A stretch of 64,000 bases of DNA, from positions 310,001-374,000 of the forward strand of contig JAVJVP010000015.1 in assembly GCA_040221095.1 (NCBI GenBank), written 5' to 3'. Shown piece after piece: positions 40,433 to 47,640 of this stretch. The position numbers and the translations under genes are program-made. The DNA is from UBA1479 sp040221095. Lineage in GTDB: Bacteria > Pseudomonadota > Alphaproteobacteria > Rhodospirillales > Casp-alpha2. Below the pieces are notes generated by a model. It searched no databases and was not told the origin of the DNA. It saw only the letters and a list, made by a program, of their open reading frames with translations. Positions within the stretch are counted from its first letter, which is position 1; each line of letters begins with the position of its first letter.

Positions 40433-40590
40433 CCGGGCACCCCGTTCACCAATCGTTCACCTGAAAATCCTATGATTCCGCCGAGATCGCCCGAAATATC
40501 GCCGATATGGTATGGTGGCGGCGCCTCTGTTGCCGGTTGCGGCACGGCGCGGAAATCCGGGGGTTTTCGCGGGCAGACGAGTGAGCGAGC
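40433..40590 (+). promoter_or_regulatory. Spacer between giant gene and ABC exporter
   Basis: A 158-bp gap with an exact 8-bp direct repeat (CGTTCACC at 40443-40450 and 40454-40461, 11 bp apart, one helical turn). No stem-loop plus T-run terminator is visible. The repeat could be a regulator site giving the exporter genes their own promoter, or chance. Confidence 0.3.
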
Positions 40591-42408
40591 ATGAAGGAAC
40601 TGTTGAAACGGGTTTTCGCCAGACCGGCGATCGCGACGGAGTTGATCGTCGCGACCCTGTTCATCAACATCCTGGCCATGGCGAGCCCCCTGTTCGTCAT
40701 GCAGGTGCTGAACCGCTATGTCAGCCAGGGCGTGGACGCGACCCTGGCGACCCTGACCTCCGGCGTGCTGCTGGCCATCCTGCTTGAGTATCTGTTCCGC
40801 CAGGCACGGGGGGCCCTCGCCCGCGGCGTCAATGTGGAGCCGGACGAAAAGCTCGCCATCGCCGGTTACGGCATTCTGACCAAGGCCCGGGCCGGCGACC
40901 TGGAACAGATTCCGCCGGAAACCCGGCGCGAGATGGTCAACGGCATGGCCTCGGTCGAACAGGCCTATTCGTCGTCCAATATCGCGACCATCCTGGACGT
41001 GCCGTTCTCGCTGATCTTCGTGTTCGTGTTGTACCTGCTGCACCCGCTGATCGCCCTGGTCGTTCTGGCGTTTCTGATCGGGGTGTTCGCGTTCGGCGTC
41101 TACGGCTCCGTCTCCATGCAGGAAAAGACCGCCGAACTGCAGAACGCGACCGGCGTCGGCAGCGCGTTGCTGGGCACGGCAACCCGCGAACAGGACCTGG
41201 TGCGCGCCTTCAACGCCGGCGGGTTCCTGCGCCGGGCCTGGGAAAAGCACGTGCATTCGTCGCAGCGCCTGCGCCGCGACGTGACGTCGCGCCAGGGCAT
41301 GATCCAGACCATCACGCAGACCGCCAACGGCCTGATGAGCGTCGCCGTCATCACCACAGGCGCCCTTCTGGTCGTCACCGGCAACATGGACGTGGGGGCC
41401 ATGATCGGCGCCAACATCCTGTCGGCGCGGGCACTTCAGCCGGTCACCAAGCTGTCGCAGCTGGGCAGCACCTTCGCCAAGGCGCGCCAGGCGCTGTCCA
41501 TGTTCGCCGAACTGGTCAAGGTGCCGCTGGAGCCCGAAAAGGGCTCCGCCGTCACCAAGTATACGGGCACCATCGAACTGCGCGACCTTGCCTTCGGGTT
41601 CAAGGGCGCGTCCATGCCGCTGTTCGAATCCCTGAACCTGAAGCTCGCCCCCGGCGACGTGCTGCTGGTGGTCGGCGATAACGGCAGCGGCAAGACCACC
41701 CTGGGGCGCATCATGCTGGGCCTGCTGGAGCCGGACCGCGGGCAGATCCTGGTCGACGGCCTTGACCTCAAGCAGGTCGCGCTCGAATGGTGGCGCCGTC
41801 AGGTCATTTACATGCCGCAGGAACCGGCGTTGCTGAACGCGACCATCGAGGAAAACCTCAAGGTCAACGCGCCCAACGTCGAGACCACGGACCTCAACCG
41901 CATCATCGACGCGGTCGGTCTGCGCCGTTTTCTCGATGAAAGCCCGCAAAGCTTCGAAACCCCCGTGGTCGACAACGGCTGGCGCCTGTCCGAAGGCACC
42001 CGGCGGCGGCTGGGCCTGGCCCGCGCACTTGCGACCAACGGCGCGCTGGCCGTGATCGACGAACCGACGGAAAGCCTGGATGCCGACGGCTGCGCCGCCG
42101 TGCACAAGATCATGGGCTCCCTCGTCAAGCAGGGCCGCACCATCATCATCATGTCCCACGACAAGAACATCGTGCGCGGCGCCCATTATCTGCTCGACCT
42201 CAACCAGAAGCCCGTGCCCGTGGTGCGCCATGTGCCGGGCGTCCAGGATCCGCAGGCCGCGCCGCGGCCCGCCCAGCCGGCCCCGGCCCAGGGGCAACCG
42301 GCCGCAGCCGCAGCCGCCGCCCCCGATGCCGCCGTCGCGGCGGATGTCCCGGCCGAGGTCACGCCCCTGCCCAATCCGCTGGCCACCCGCAATCGGGGCG
42401 GAGACTGA
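40591..42408 (+). CDS. Type I secretion ABC exporter (permease-ATPase)
   Basis: A 605-residue half-transporter with an N-terminal six-helix membrane domain (FINILAMASPLFVMQVLNRY start, typical of type I exporters) and a C-terminal ATPase. Walker A is GDNGSGKTT (about residues 363-371), the Q-loop is in YMPQEPALL, Walker B is AVIDEPTE (about 487-494), and the H-loop is IIMSHD. The ABC signature reads LSEGT (about 466-470) instead of LSGGQ, a clear divergence. There is no N-terminal C39-like domain, so it is closer to PrtD-type than HlyB/LapB-type exporters. The last 60 residues are a Pro/Ala-rich tail. It should energise export of the giant protein. The adaptor gene begins 2 bp after its stop. 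Confidence 0.94.
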   Translation: MKELLKRVFARPAIATELIVATLFINILAMASPLFVMQVLNRYVSQGVDATLATLTSGVLLAILLEYLFRQARGALARGVNVEPDEKLAIAGYGILTKARAGDLEQIPPETRREMVNGMASVEQAYSSSNIATILDVPFSLIFVFVLYLLHPLIALVVLAFLIGVFAFGVYGSVSMQEKTAELQNATGVGSALLGTATREQDLVRAFNAGGFLRRAWEKHVHSSQRLRRDVTSRQGMIQTITQTANGLMSVAVITTGALLVVTGNMDVGAMIGANILSARALQPVTKLSQLGSTFAKARQALSMFAELVKVPLEPEKGSAVTKYTGTIELRDLAFGFKGASMPLFESLNLKLAPGDVLLVVGDNGSGKTTLGRIMLGLLEPDRGQILVDGLDLKQVALEWWRRQVIYMPQEPALLNATIEENLKVNAPNVETTDLNRIIDAVGLRRFLDESPQSFETPVVDNGWRLSEGTRRRLGLARALATNGALAVIDEPTESLDADGCAAVHKIMGSLVKQGRTIIIMSHDKNIVRGAHYLLDLNQKPVPVVRHVPGVQDPQAAPRPAQPAPAQGQPAAAAAAAPDAAVAADVPAEVTPLPNPLATRNRGGD

Positions 42409-42410
42409 TC

Positions 42411-43895
42411 ATGGCCGGAAATCCCGTCGCCGCCACGGAGCGGCTCAAGGAACTGATGGAAAAGGCCCGCGCCGTGCCCGAAGCGGCGGCGGCGACGGCC
42501 GCCGCCTACATGGCGAAAAAATCCGCCGACGCGCCGCCGCCGGAACCGGCCGCTGATGGCCTGGGCGGACCCGCCGGCGCGCCGGCAACGCCCGGCACGG
42601 CACCCGGCGGCCAGGGGCCCCAGCCGTCGGAAACAATCCCGGTCAAGACCCATGTCGTGTTCGGGCTGTGCGCCGTGATGGTGGTCAGCTTCGGCATCTG
42701 GTCGGCAATCAGCGAGATCGACATCGTGTCCATGGCCATGGGCGAGGTCATTCCCTCGACCCAGGTCAAGACCATCCAGCACCTGGAAGGCGGCATCGTG
42801 CGCGCCATCAAGGTGGTCGAGGGCGGCAAGGTGACGGCCGGCCAGGAACTGGTCGTGCTGGAGCCGACGGCGAGCAACGCCGACGTGGGCGAGCTGGGCG
42901 AGCGGCTGGTGTCCCTGCGCTTCGACCTGGCGCGCCTGCACGCCCTGCTGCGGGGGGATAAATCCCTCGACCTCGATCCGGAACTGGTCCGCGACCGCCC
43001 TGATCTCGCCAATTGGGCACGCCAGCGCTTTCAGGCGGACCTGGAAAAACATCTCAGCGATCTCAAGCGCCAGAACGCCGCCATCGTGCAGCGGACCCAG
43101 GAAATCCACGAGATCAAGACCCGCATCAGCAACGCGGGCAAGAGCCTGAAGCTGGTCGACGAGCAGGTGCGGATCAGCGAGGGCCTGTTGAAGCGCGACC
43201 TGACCAACCGGTTCGTTCATCTGAACCTATTGAAAGAGGCCGAGCAGCTGCGCGGCGGAATCGAGACGGACGAGGCGTCATTGCTGCGCGCCGATGCGGC
43301 CCGCAAGGAAGCCCAGGCGGTGCTGGAAAGCGTGACCAGCGAATTCAACAAGGAAACCCAGCGCCTGCTGGACGAGGCGCAGCTGAATTTCCGTGAACTG
43401 ACCCAGCGCATCCAGAAATACCGCGACAACCTGCAGCGCACGGTCGTGCGCTCGCCGGTCGCCGGCACGGTCAAGACCCTGCATGTGGTCACCGTGGGCG
43501 GCGTGATCCGGCCGGGCGATCCGGTGGTCGATATCGTGCCCGCGGGCGACAAGCTGATCATCGAGGCCAAATTGCAGACCCAGGACATCGGCTATGTCGT
43601 GTCGGGCCAGGCGGCCGTGGTCAAGCTGGCGTCGGGCGATGCCATGCGCTTCGGCCCCCTGAAGGGAACCGTGACCCACGTCAGCCCCGACACCCTGCAG
43701 ACCCCCGACGGCAACCCGTACTACAAGGTCCGTATCGCCACGGAAAGCGACCACTTCAGCCGTGGTTCCCTGGTCTACAACCTGTTTCCCGGCATGCAGG
43801 TGGTGGCGAGCATTCAGACCGGCTCGCGCACGGTGCTGCGCTATTTGGTCGACCCCCTGCTGGCGAACCTGGACGACGCCCTGGGCGAACGCTGA
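42411..43895 (+). CDS. HlyD-family type I secretion periplasmic adaptor
   Basis: A 494-residue membrane-fusion protein. The N-terminal 80 residues are an Ala/Pro-rich cytoplasmic part, longer than usual. One transmembrane helix follows at about 82-104 (HVVFGLCAVMVVSFGIWSAI). Then come the lipoyl half-motif (QHLEGGIVRAIKVVEGGKVTAGQ), a long coiled-coil hairpin (about 160-330), the second lipoyl half (VRSPVAGTVKTL) and a beta-barrel domain (GDKLIIEAKLQTQDI). This is the standard HlyD order. It bridges the ABC exporter and the TolC-like channel. It starts 2 bp after the exporter stop with GGAG upstream, so the two are translationally linked. Confidence 0.95.
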   Translation: MAGNPVAATERLKELMEKARAVPEAAAATAAAYMAKKSADAPPPEPAADGLGGPAGAPATPGTAPGGQGPQPSETIPVKTHVVFGLCAVMVVSFGIWSAISEIDIVSMAMGEVIPSTQVKTIQHLEGGIVRAIKVVEGGKVTAGQELVVLEPTASNADVGELGERLVSLRFDLARLHALLRGDKSLDLDPELVRDRPDLANWARQRFQADLEKHLSDLKRQNAAIVQRTQEIHEIKTRISNAGKSLKLVDEQVRISEGLLKRDLTNRFVHLNLLKEAEQLRGGIETDEASLLRADAARKEAQAVLESVTSEFNKETQRLLDEAQLNFRELTQRIQKYRDNLQRTVVRSPVAGTVKTLHVVTVGGVIRPGDPVVDIVPAGDKLIIEAKLQTQDIGYVVSGQAAVVKLASGDAMRFGPLKGTVTHVSPDTLQTPDGNPYYKVRIATESDHFSRGSLVYNLFPGMQVVASIQTGSRTVLRYLVDPLLANLDDALGER

Positions 43896-43930
43896 CGCGC
43901 CGCCCGGCCGTCCCCTTTGAAAATTAATGG

Positions 43931-44221
43931 TTATTTCTTCGCGGGCGTCTTGCCGGCAGGCTTTTTCTTGGCCGCGTCGGCCGTTTCCTTGCCGTCCCCG
44001 TCCTTCGCCTGGCTTTGCAGCTTTTCGCGGATTTCGTTGGCGCCGTCGGCAACCCCGCGCAGCACGGCCTGAAGCTGATTTGCCGGAATCAGCAGGCGGG
44101 TAACCGGCCGGGCGCTGCCGGCCTCGACCTGCTGGGCCAGGGTAACGCGAAAAACCCCGTTCGCGTGCGACACGCTGGAGACGAGTTCGACGAAATGCTC
44201 GTCCAGGTTTTCATCGGCCAT
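43931..44221 (-). CDS. Small conserved-looking protein, possibly DUF3467-like
   Basis: A 96-residue protein that I do not firmly recognise. The first 65 residues have a beta-strand pattern (VSHANGVFRVTLAQQ, then PVTRLLIPANQLQAVL) ending in a helix. This resembles the short DUF3467 proteins, whose core is a strand ending in a 'RVVMSPxHAKxL'-like helix. The C-terminal 30 residues are Lys/Ala/Pro-rich and probably disordered. A good ribosome-binding site (AGGGGGA) precedes the ATG at 44221. It is convergent with the adaptor gene 35 bp away and divergent from the XRE regulator. Function unknown. Confidence 0.7.
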   Translation of the reverse strand: MADENLDEHFVELVSSVSHANGVFRVTLAQQVEAGSARPVTRLLIPANQLQAVLRGVADGANEIREKLQSQAKDGDGKETADAAKKKPAGKTPAKK

Positions 44222-44468
44222 GCCATTCCCCCTATAATCACATTATTCCTGTAACCGAATGATTGTCGGTGCCTGAACCTTTAGGGTCAACAGGGTTGCG
44301 CAGGATACTTCACAGGCTATTTGTGAACAAATCACGCAATGCAGGGACAGGAAATACGGCAGATTTTAACGATTCCAGATCGACGATATTTGCAAAATAC
44401 GTTGTAATAATATGCATACAATACTAATTTCTCCATGAAAGTTCACTCAGGCCCGTGTCCCCGTGTGA

Positions 44469-44474
44469 TATAAT
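44469..44474 (+). promoter_or_regulatory. Candidate -10 box (TATAAT) for XRE regulator 1
   Basis: An exact TATAAT, rare in this GC-rich sequence, 74 bp upstream of the chosen start codon. No good -35 hexamer lies at 16-18 bp, so activator dependence or chance is possible. Confidence 0.4.
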
Positions 44475-44507
44475 GTCATGCAGGGTGAGGAGGCCAATGA
44501 AGATAAG

Positions 44508-44532
44508 GCGCCCGGGTGCAACCCAGGGGCGC
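44508..44532 (+). promoter_or_regulatory. GC-rich hairpin just before the XRE1 ribosome-binding site
   Basis: GCGCCC (44508-44513) pairs with GGGCGC (44527-44532). The inner GGGT (44514-44517) pairs with ACCC (44521-44524), leaving a GCA loop and a two-base AG bulge. The AAAAAGGA ribosome-binding stretch follows at once. It lies between an upstream in-frame ATG (44497) and the chosen ATG (44548). Confidence 0.5.
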
Positions 44533-44547
44533 AAAAAGGAAAAACAA

Positions 44548-45012
44548 ATGCCCAGAGCCTCAAGCAAGAACGAAAGCCATCGACAAAAACGGCTTCCCCC
44601 CGGTGTTTCCAACCCGGTTGATATCCACGTCGGACAACGTTTGCGCCTGCGCCGCACGCTTCTCGGCATGAGTCAGGAAAAGCTCGGCGACGCGGTCGGT
44701 CTGACGTTCCAGCAGATTCAGAAGTACGAACGCGGCGCCAACCGCATCGGCGCCAGCCGCCTGTACATGTTCTCGCGCATTCTCGACGTGCCGGTCGCCT
44801 ATTTCTTCGAAGAACTGCCGTCGCAGATCCGCACCCATGAAGGACAGATGCAGATCGGCCTGTCCGACCTGCCGCAGGACGCGCTGGAGCGCGATCCCAT
44901 GGCGCGCCGCGAGACCCTGGAACTGGTCCGCGCCTATTACGCCGTCGGCAATCCCAAGGTCCGGCGCCGAATCGTCGACCTGGTCCGCTCCCTCGGCGGC
45001 GAGGAAGACTAA
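44548..45012 (+). CDS. XRE-family HTH transcriptional regulator 1
   Basis: A 154-residue protein with an N-terminal basic tail, an HTH_3 domain (RLRLRRTLLGMSQEKLGDAV, then FQQIQKYERGANRIGASRLY) and a C-terminal helical part (ETLELVRAYYAVGNPKVRRR). Start 44548 is chosen because AAGGA lies 7 bp upstream and the MPRASSK start matches the paralogue at 55625 (MPKASKK). An in-frame ATG at 44497 has GAGGAGG only 3 bp upstream and would add 17 basic residues. It shares almost the whole HTH core with the paralogue. Targets are unknown. It may control neighbouring genes or a genome-wide regulon. Confidence 0.93.
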   Translation: MPRASSKNESHRQKRLPPGVSNPVDIHVGQRLRLRRTLLGMSQEKLGDAVGLTFQQIQKYERGANRIGASRLYMFSRILDVPVAYFFEELPSQIRTHEGQMQIGLSDLPQDALERDPMARRETLELVRAYYAVGNPKVRRRIVDLVRSLGGEED

Positions 45013-45034
45013 GCCGCCCCGCGCCGGCGGTTTT
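45013..45034 (+). terminator. Candidate intrinsic terminator after XRE regulator 1
   Basis: CCGCC (45014-45018) can pair with GGCGG (45026-45030), followed by TTTT. The stem is short with a seven-base loop, so it is a weak call. It lies between the convergent XRE and hydrolase genes. Confidence 0.35.
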
Positions 45035-45047
45035 CCGGAACAGCCGA

Positions 45048-46298
45048 TCAGGCGATCCCGGCCCGGGCGATCATGACTTCCAACAGCACCTGACATCCGG
45101 CCGCCAGGTCCTCTGGCGCGGTCGCTTCCCGTTCGTTGTGGCTGATCCCATCTTTGCAGGGCACGAAGATCATCCCCGTGGGCGCGCAGCGTGCCAGATT
45201 GCAGGCGTCGTGCCCGGCCCCGGAATGGATATCGCGGCAGGCCAGGCCCTGGCGCCGCGCCGCCACGCGCACGGCGTCGATGCAGCCGGGATCAAAGGCG
45301 ATGGAGTCGCGGGCCGAGGTTTCCGTCACCTGGACCTGCAGCCCCGCGCCCTCGGCGATGGTTCGGCAGAGCGTTTCCGCGCGCAGGCAGATGTCGGCCA
45401 GCACGGCGTCGTCCGGGTGGCGGACATCGATCGAAAAGGCGACCCTGCCCGGCACCGTGTTTCGGGAATTCGGGCGCACCTGGACATAGCCCGTGGTCAG
45501 GACCGGCACGGGATCGAATTCGAAGGCCAGACGGTTGAGACCGTCGATCATGCGCGCCGCGCCGACCATGGCGTCGCGGCGCAGCGCCATGGGCAGGGTC
45601 CCGGCATGGCCTTCCTCGCCGGTCACGGTGACGGCATAGCAGCGCTGCCCCTGGGCACCGAGCACGGCGCCGATGACGGCGCCCTCCCGTTCCAGGACCG
45701 GGCCCTGTTCGATATGCGCCTCGAAGAAGGCGGAAATGGGATATCCCCCGCAAGGGGCCTTGCCGTCATAGCCGATGCGGGCCAGTTCCCGGGCCATCGT
45801 GGTCGTGCCCTCGCGGTCCGGCAGGTTGCGCCCATAGTCCAGGTCGAAGCGCCCCGCATAGACGCCGGAGGCGACAACCCCGGCGGCGAAGCGCACGCCC
45901 TCTTCGTCCGTCCAGTTGATGATTTCCAGCGGTGCGCGCGTGGTGACGCCGGCGTCGTTCAGGGCGCGTACGACCTCGAGCCCGGCCAGCACGCCGTAAG
46001 CCCCGTCGAACTTCCCGCCGAGCGGCTGACTGTCCAGATGGCTGCCGGTGACCACCGGGGGGGCGTCGTCGTCGGCCCCCGCGCGGCGGCCGATGATGTT
46101 GCCCATGCGGTCGATACGGACCGCCAGGCCCGCGTCCTTGCACCAGCGGGCGAACAGGTCCCGCCCCGCCTTGTCCAGGTCGGTCAGGGCGATGCGCCCG
46201 ACGCCGCCGCCCGGTGTGGCGCCGATTTCGGCCATCTCCATGAGAGACCGCCACAGGCGGTCGCCGTTGACCGGCGCCGTGATGCCGGCGGCGGTCAC
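45048..46298 (-). CDS. M20-family amidohydrolase (N-carbamoyl-L-amino acid hydrolase / allantoate amidohydrolase type)
   Basis: A 416-residue zinc hydrolase of the carbamoylase/ureidase branch of M20. Metal ligands are visible: His87 in GSHLDS, Asp98 in KFDGAYG, Glu132-133 in TDEEGVRF, and later His residues in HIEQGP, HSGAGHDA and GISHNE. Family members hydrolyse N-carbamoyl amino acids, allantoate or ureidoglycine-like compounds; the exact substrate is not decidable. I place the start at GTG 46298: it overlaps the TGA of the upstream amidase (GTGA), has GGGGAG at good spacing, and gives the family length. The frame itself extends further upstream over the amidase. It is the last gene of the TAXI-amidase-hydrolase unit. 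Confidence 0.9.
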   Translation of the reverse strand: MTAAGITAPVNGDRLWRSLMEMAEIGATPGGGVGRIALTDLDKAGRDLFARWCKDAGLAVRIDRMGNIIGRRAGADDDAPPVVTGSHLDSQPLGGKFDGAYGVLAGLEVVRALNDAGVTTRAPLEIINWTDEEGVRFAAGVVASGVYAGRFDLDYGRNLPDREGTTTMARELARIGYDGKAPCGGYPISAFFEAHIEQGPVLEREGAVIGAVLGAQGQRCYAVTVTGEEGHAGTLPMALRRDAMVGAARMIDGLNRLAFEFDPVPVLTTGYVQVRPNSRNTVPGRVAFSIDVRHPDDAVLADICLRAETLCRTIAEGAGLQVQVTETSARDSIAFDPGCIDAVRVAARRQGLACRDIHSGAGHDACNLARCAPTGMIFVPCKDGISHNEREATAPEDLAAGCQVLLEVMIARAGIA

Positions 46299-47611
46299 CG
46301 CCACTCCCCGGCCTTGTCCACAAGCCAGCGGCAGATGCGCAGCAGCTTGGCGTCCTCGCCCCAGGGGCAAATCACCTGCACCCCGATCGGCATGCCGTCG
46401 GCCCCCTTCAACAGGGGCAGGCTGACCGCGGGCACGCCCATCATGGTCCAATAACCGTTGAAGGACGCATCGCCCGTGCGGCGCAGGTCGCCGGGCGCCT
46501 GGCCGGGGGCGGCCGGGGTCAGAATCGCGTCGACGCCATCGAAGAAACCGGCCAGGGCATCCTGCATGTCCTCGGCCAGATAAAGGGCGTCCAGATAGTC
46601 CCGGGCCGTCACCCCGCGTCCGCGCTCAACCCGGTCGGCGGTGATCGGGTCCAGACCCGCCCGGTCGCGGTCGTAATAGGGGCCGAGGGACTGTCCCACC
46701 GCCCCGTTCATCACCGCCCCCTGGCATTCAAGGGCGGTTTCGAACACGGGCGGCAGTTCCTCGTCGCGCACGACGCTGCCCAGGCTCCGGGCCAGTTCCT
46801 CGATCGCCCGCTGCATATCGCCTTCGCCGCGGCCCCAGGCCGGGCCGCGCACGAAAACCAGGCGCGGCGGGGCGGTGAGCGGATCGGCCTCGCCCAATTT
46901 GACATGGCTGCGCATGTCCTTGTCCGCCGGATCGCGGCGCATCAGCACCCGCGCGGTCAGGGCCAGGTCTTCCGGTGTGCGCGCGAAGACGCCGGGATGG
47001 TCGAGCCGCCGGGACAGGGGCGACATGCCGGCGCGGGAAATCGTGCCGAAGGTGGGTTTCAGCCCGTAAACCCCGTTGAACGACGCCGGCCGCAGCATGG
47101 ACCCGCCGGTCTGCGAGCCGATGGCGAGCGGCACCATAAAGTCGGCGACGGCGGCCGCCGAGCCCGAGGACGACCCGCCCGGCGTGCGTTCGGGATCGTG
47201 GGGATTGCGCGTCTTGCCGGGGGCCGACAGGGCGAATTCCGTGGTCACGCATTTGCCCATGATGACCGCCCCCGCCTCGCGCAGCAGGGCGACCAGGGTG
47301 GCGTCCCGGTCGGGCCGACGCCCGGCGCACAGCCGGGAGCCGTTTTCCGTCGGCTGGTCGGCGGTGTCGATGATGTCCTTGATGCCGACGGGAATGCCGT
47401 TGAGCGGCCCCGCAGACCCGTCGCGGCGGCGCTGGTCGGCCGCATCCGCCTGGGCCAGGGCCAGACCCGGGTCGAGGAAGGTCCAGGCGCCGACGGCGTC
47501 CTCGCGCAGGGCGATACGGTCCAGGCAGGCCTGCACCAATTCGCGGGCGGTAAGGTCACCCGTGGCCATGCGGGCAAGCGCGGCTTCGGCGCTGAGGCGG
47601 CAGATATCCAT
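46295..47611 (-). CDS. Amidase (amidase-signature family)
   Basis: A 438-residue amidase-signature enzyme. The Ser-cisSer-Lys triad is visible: Lys78 in GIPVGIKD, the cis-Ser in GGSSSGSA (147-149), and the nucleophile Ser171 in GSQTGGSMLRP. The family hydrolyses amides to acid plus ammonia. It lacks the extra C-terminal domain of allophanate hydrolases, so a small amide or half-amide is more likely. AAGGA precedes the ATG at 47611. It follows the TAXI binding-protein gene by 29 bp and overlaps the downstream M20 hydrolase by 4 bp. This fits sequential uptake and hydrolysis of an amide- or carbamoyl-containing compound. Confidence 0.93.
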   Translation of the reverse strand: MDICRLSAEAALARMATGDLTARELVQACLDRIALREDAVGAWTFLDPGLALAQADAADQRRRDGSAGPLNGIPVGIKDIIDTADQPTENGSRLCAGRRPDRDATLVALLREAGAVIMGKCVTTEFALSAPGKTRNPHDPERTPGGSSSGSAAAVADFMVPLAIGSQTGGSMLRPASFNGVYGLKPTFGTISRAGMSPLSRRLDHPGVFARTPEDLALTARVLMRRDPADKDMRSHVKLGEADPLTAPPRLVFVRGPAWGRGEGDMQRAIEELARSLGSVVRDEELPPVFETALECQGAVMNGAVGQSLGPYYDRDRAGLDPITADRVERGRGVTARDYLDALYLAEDMQDALAGFFDGVDAILTPAAPGQAPGDLRRTGDASFNGYWTMMGVPAVSLPLLKGADGMPIGVQVICPWGEDAKLLRICRWLVDKAGEWR

Positions 47612-47640
47612 GGTCGTCGTTTCCTTAAGTTAGGCTGGTC

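Larger units (their letters stand above)
44222..44547. promoter_or_regulatory. AT-rich regulatory region upstream of XRE regulator 1
   Basis: A 326-bp gene-free stretch with several dyads: TTCACA-N7-TGTGAA at 44309-44327; TTGTA-N10-TACAA at 44402-44421 containing the palindrome TATGCATA at 44411-44418; and a GC-rich hairpin at 44508-44532 just before the regulator's ribosome-binding site. A consensus -10 box is at 44469-44474. The dyads could be autoregulatory operators of the XRE protein. Confidence 0.45.

Noticed and set aside
45138..46454. A 438-codon plus-strand frame opposite the M20 hydrolase
   Set aside because: Antisense shadow; the minus strand carries the zinc-ligand motifs.
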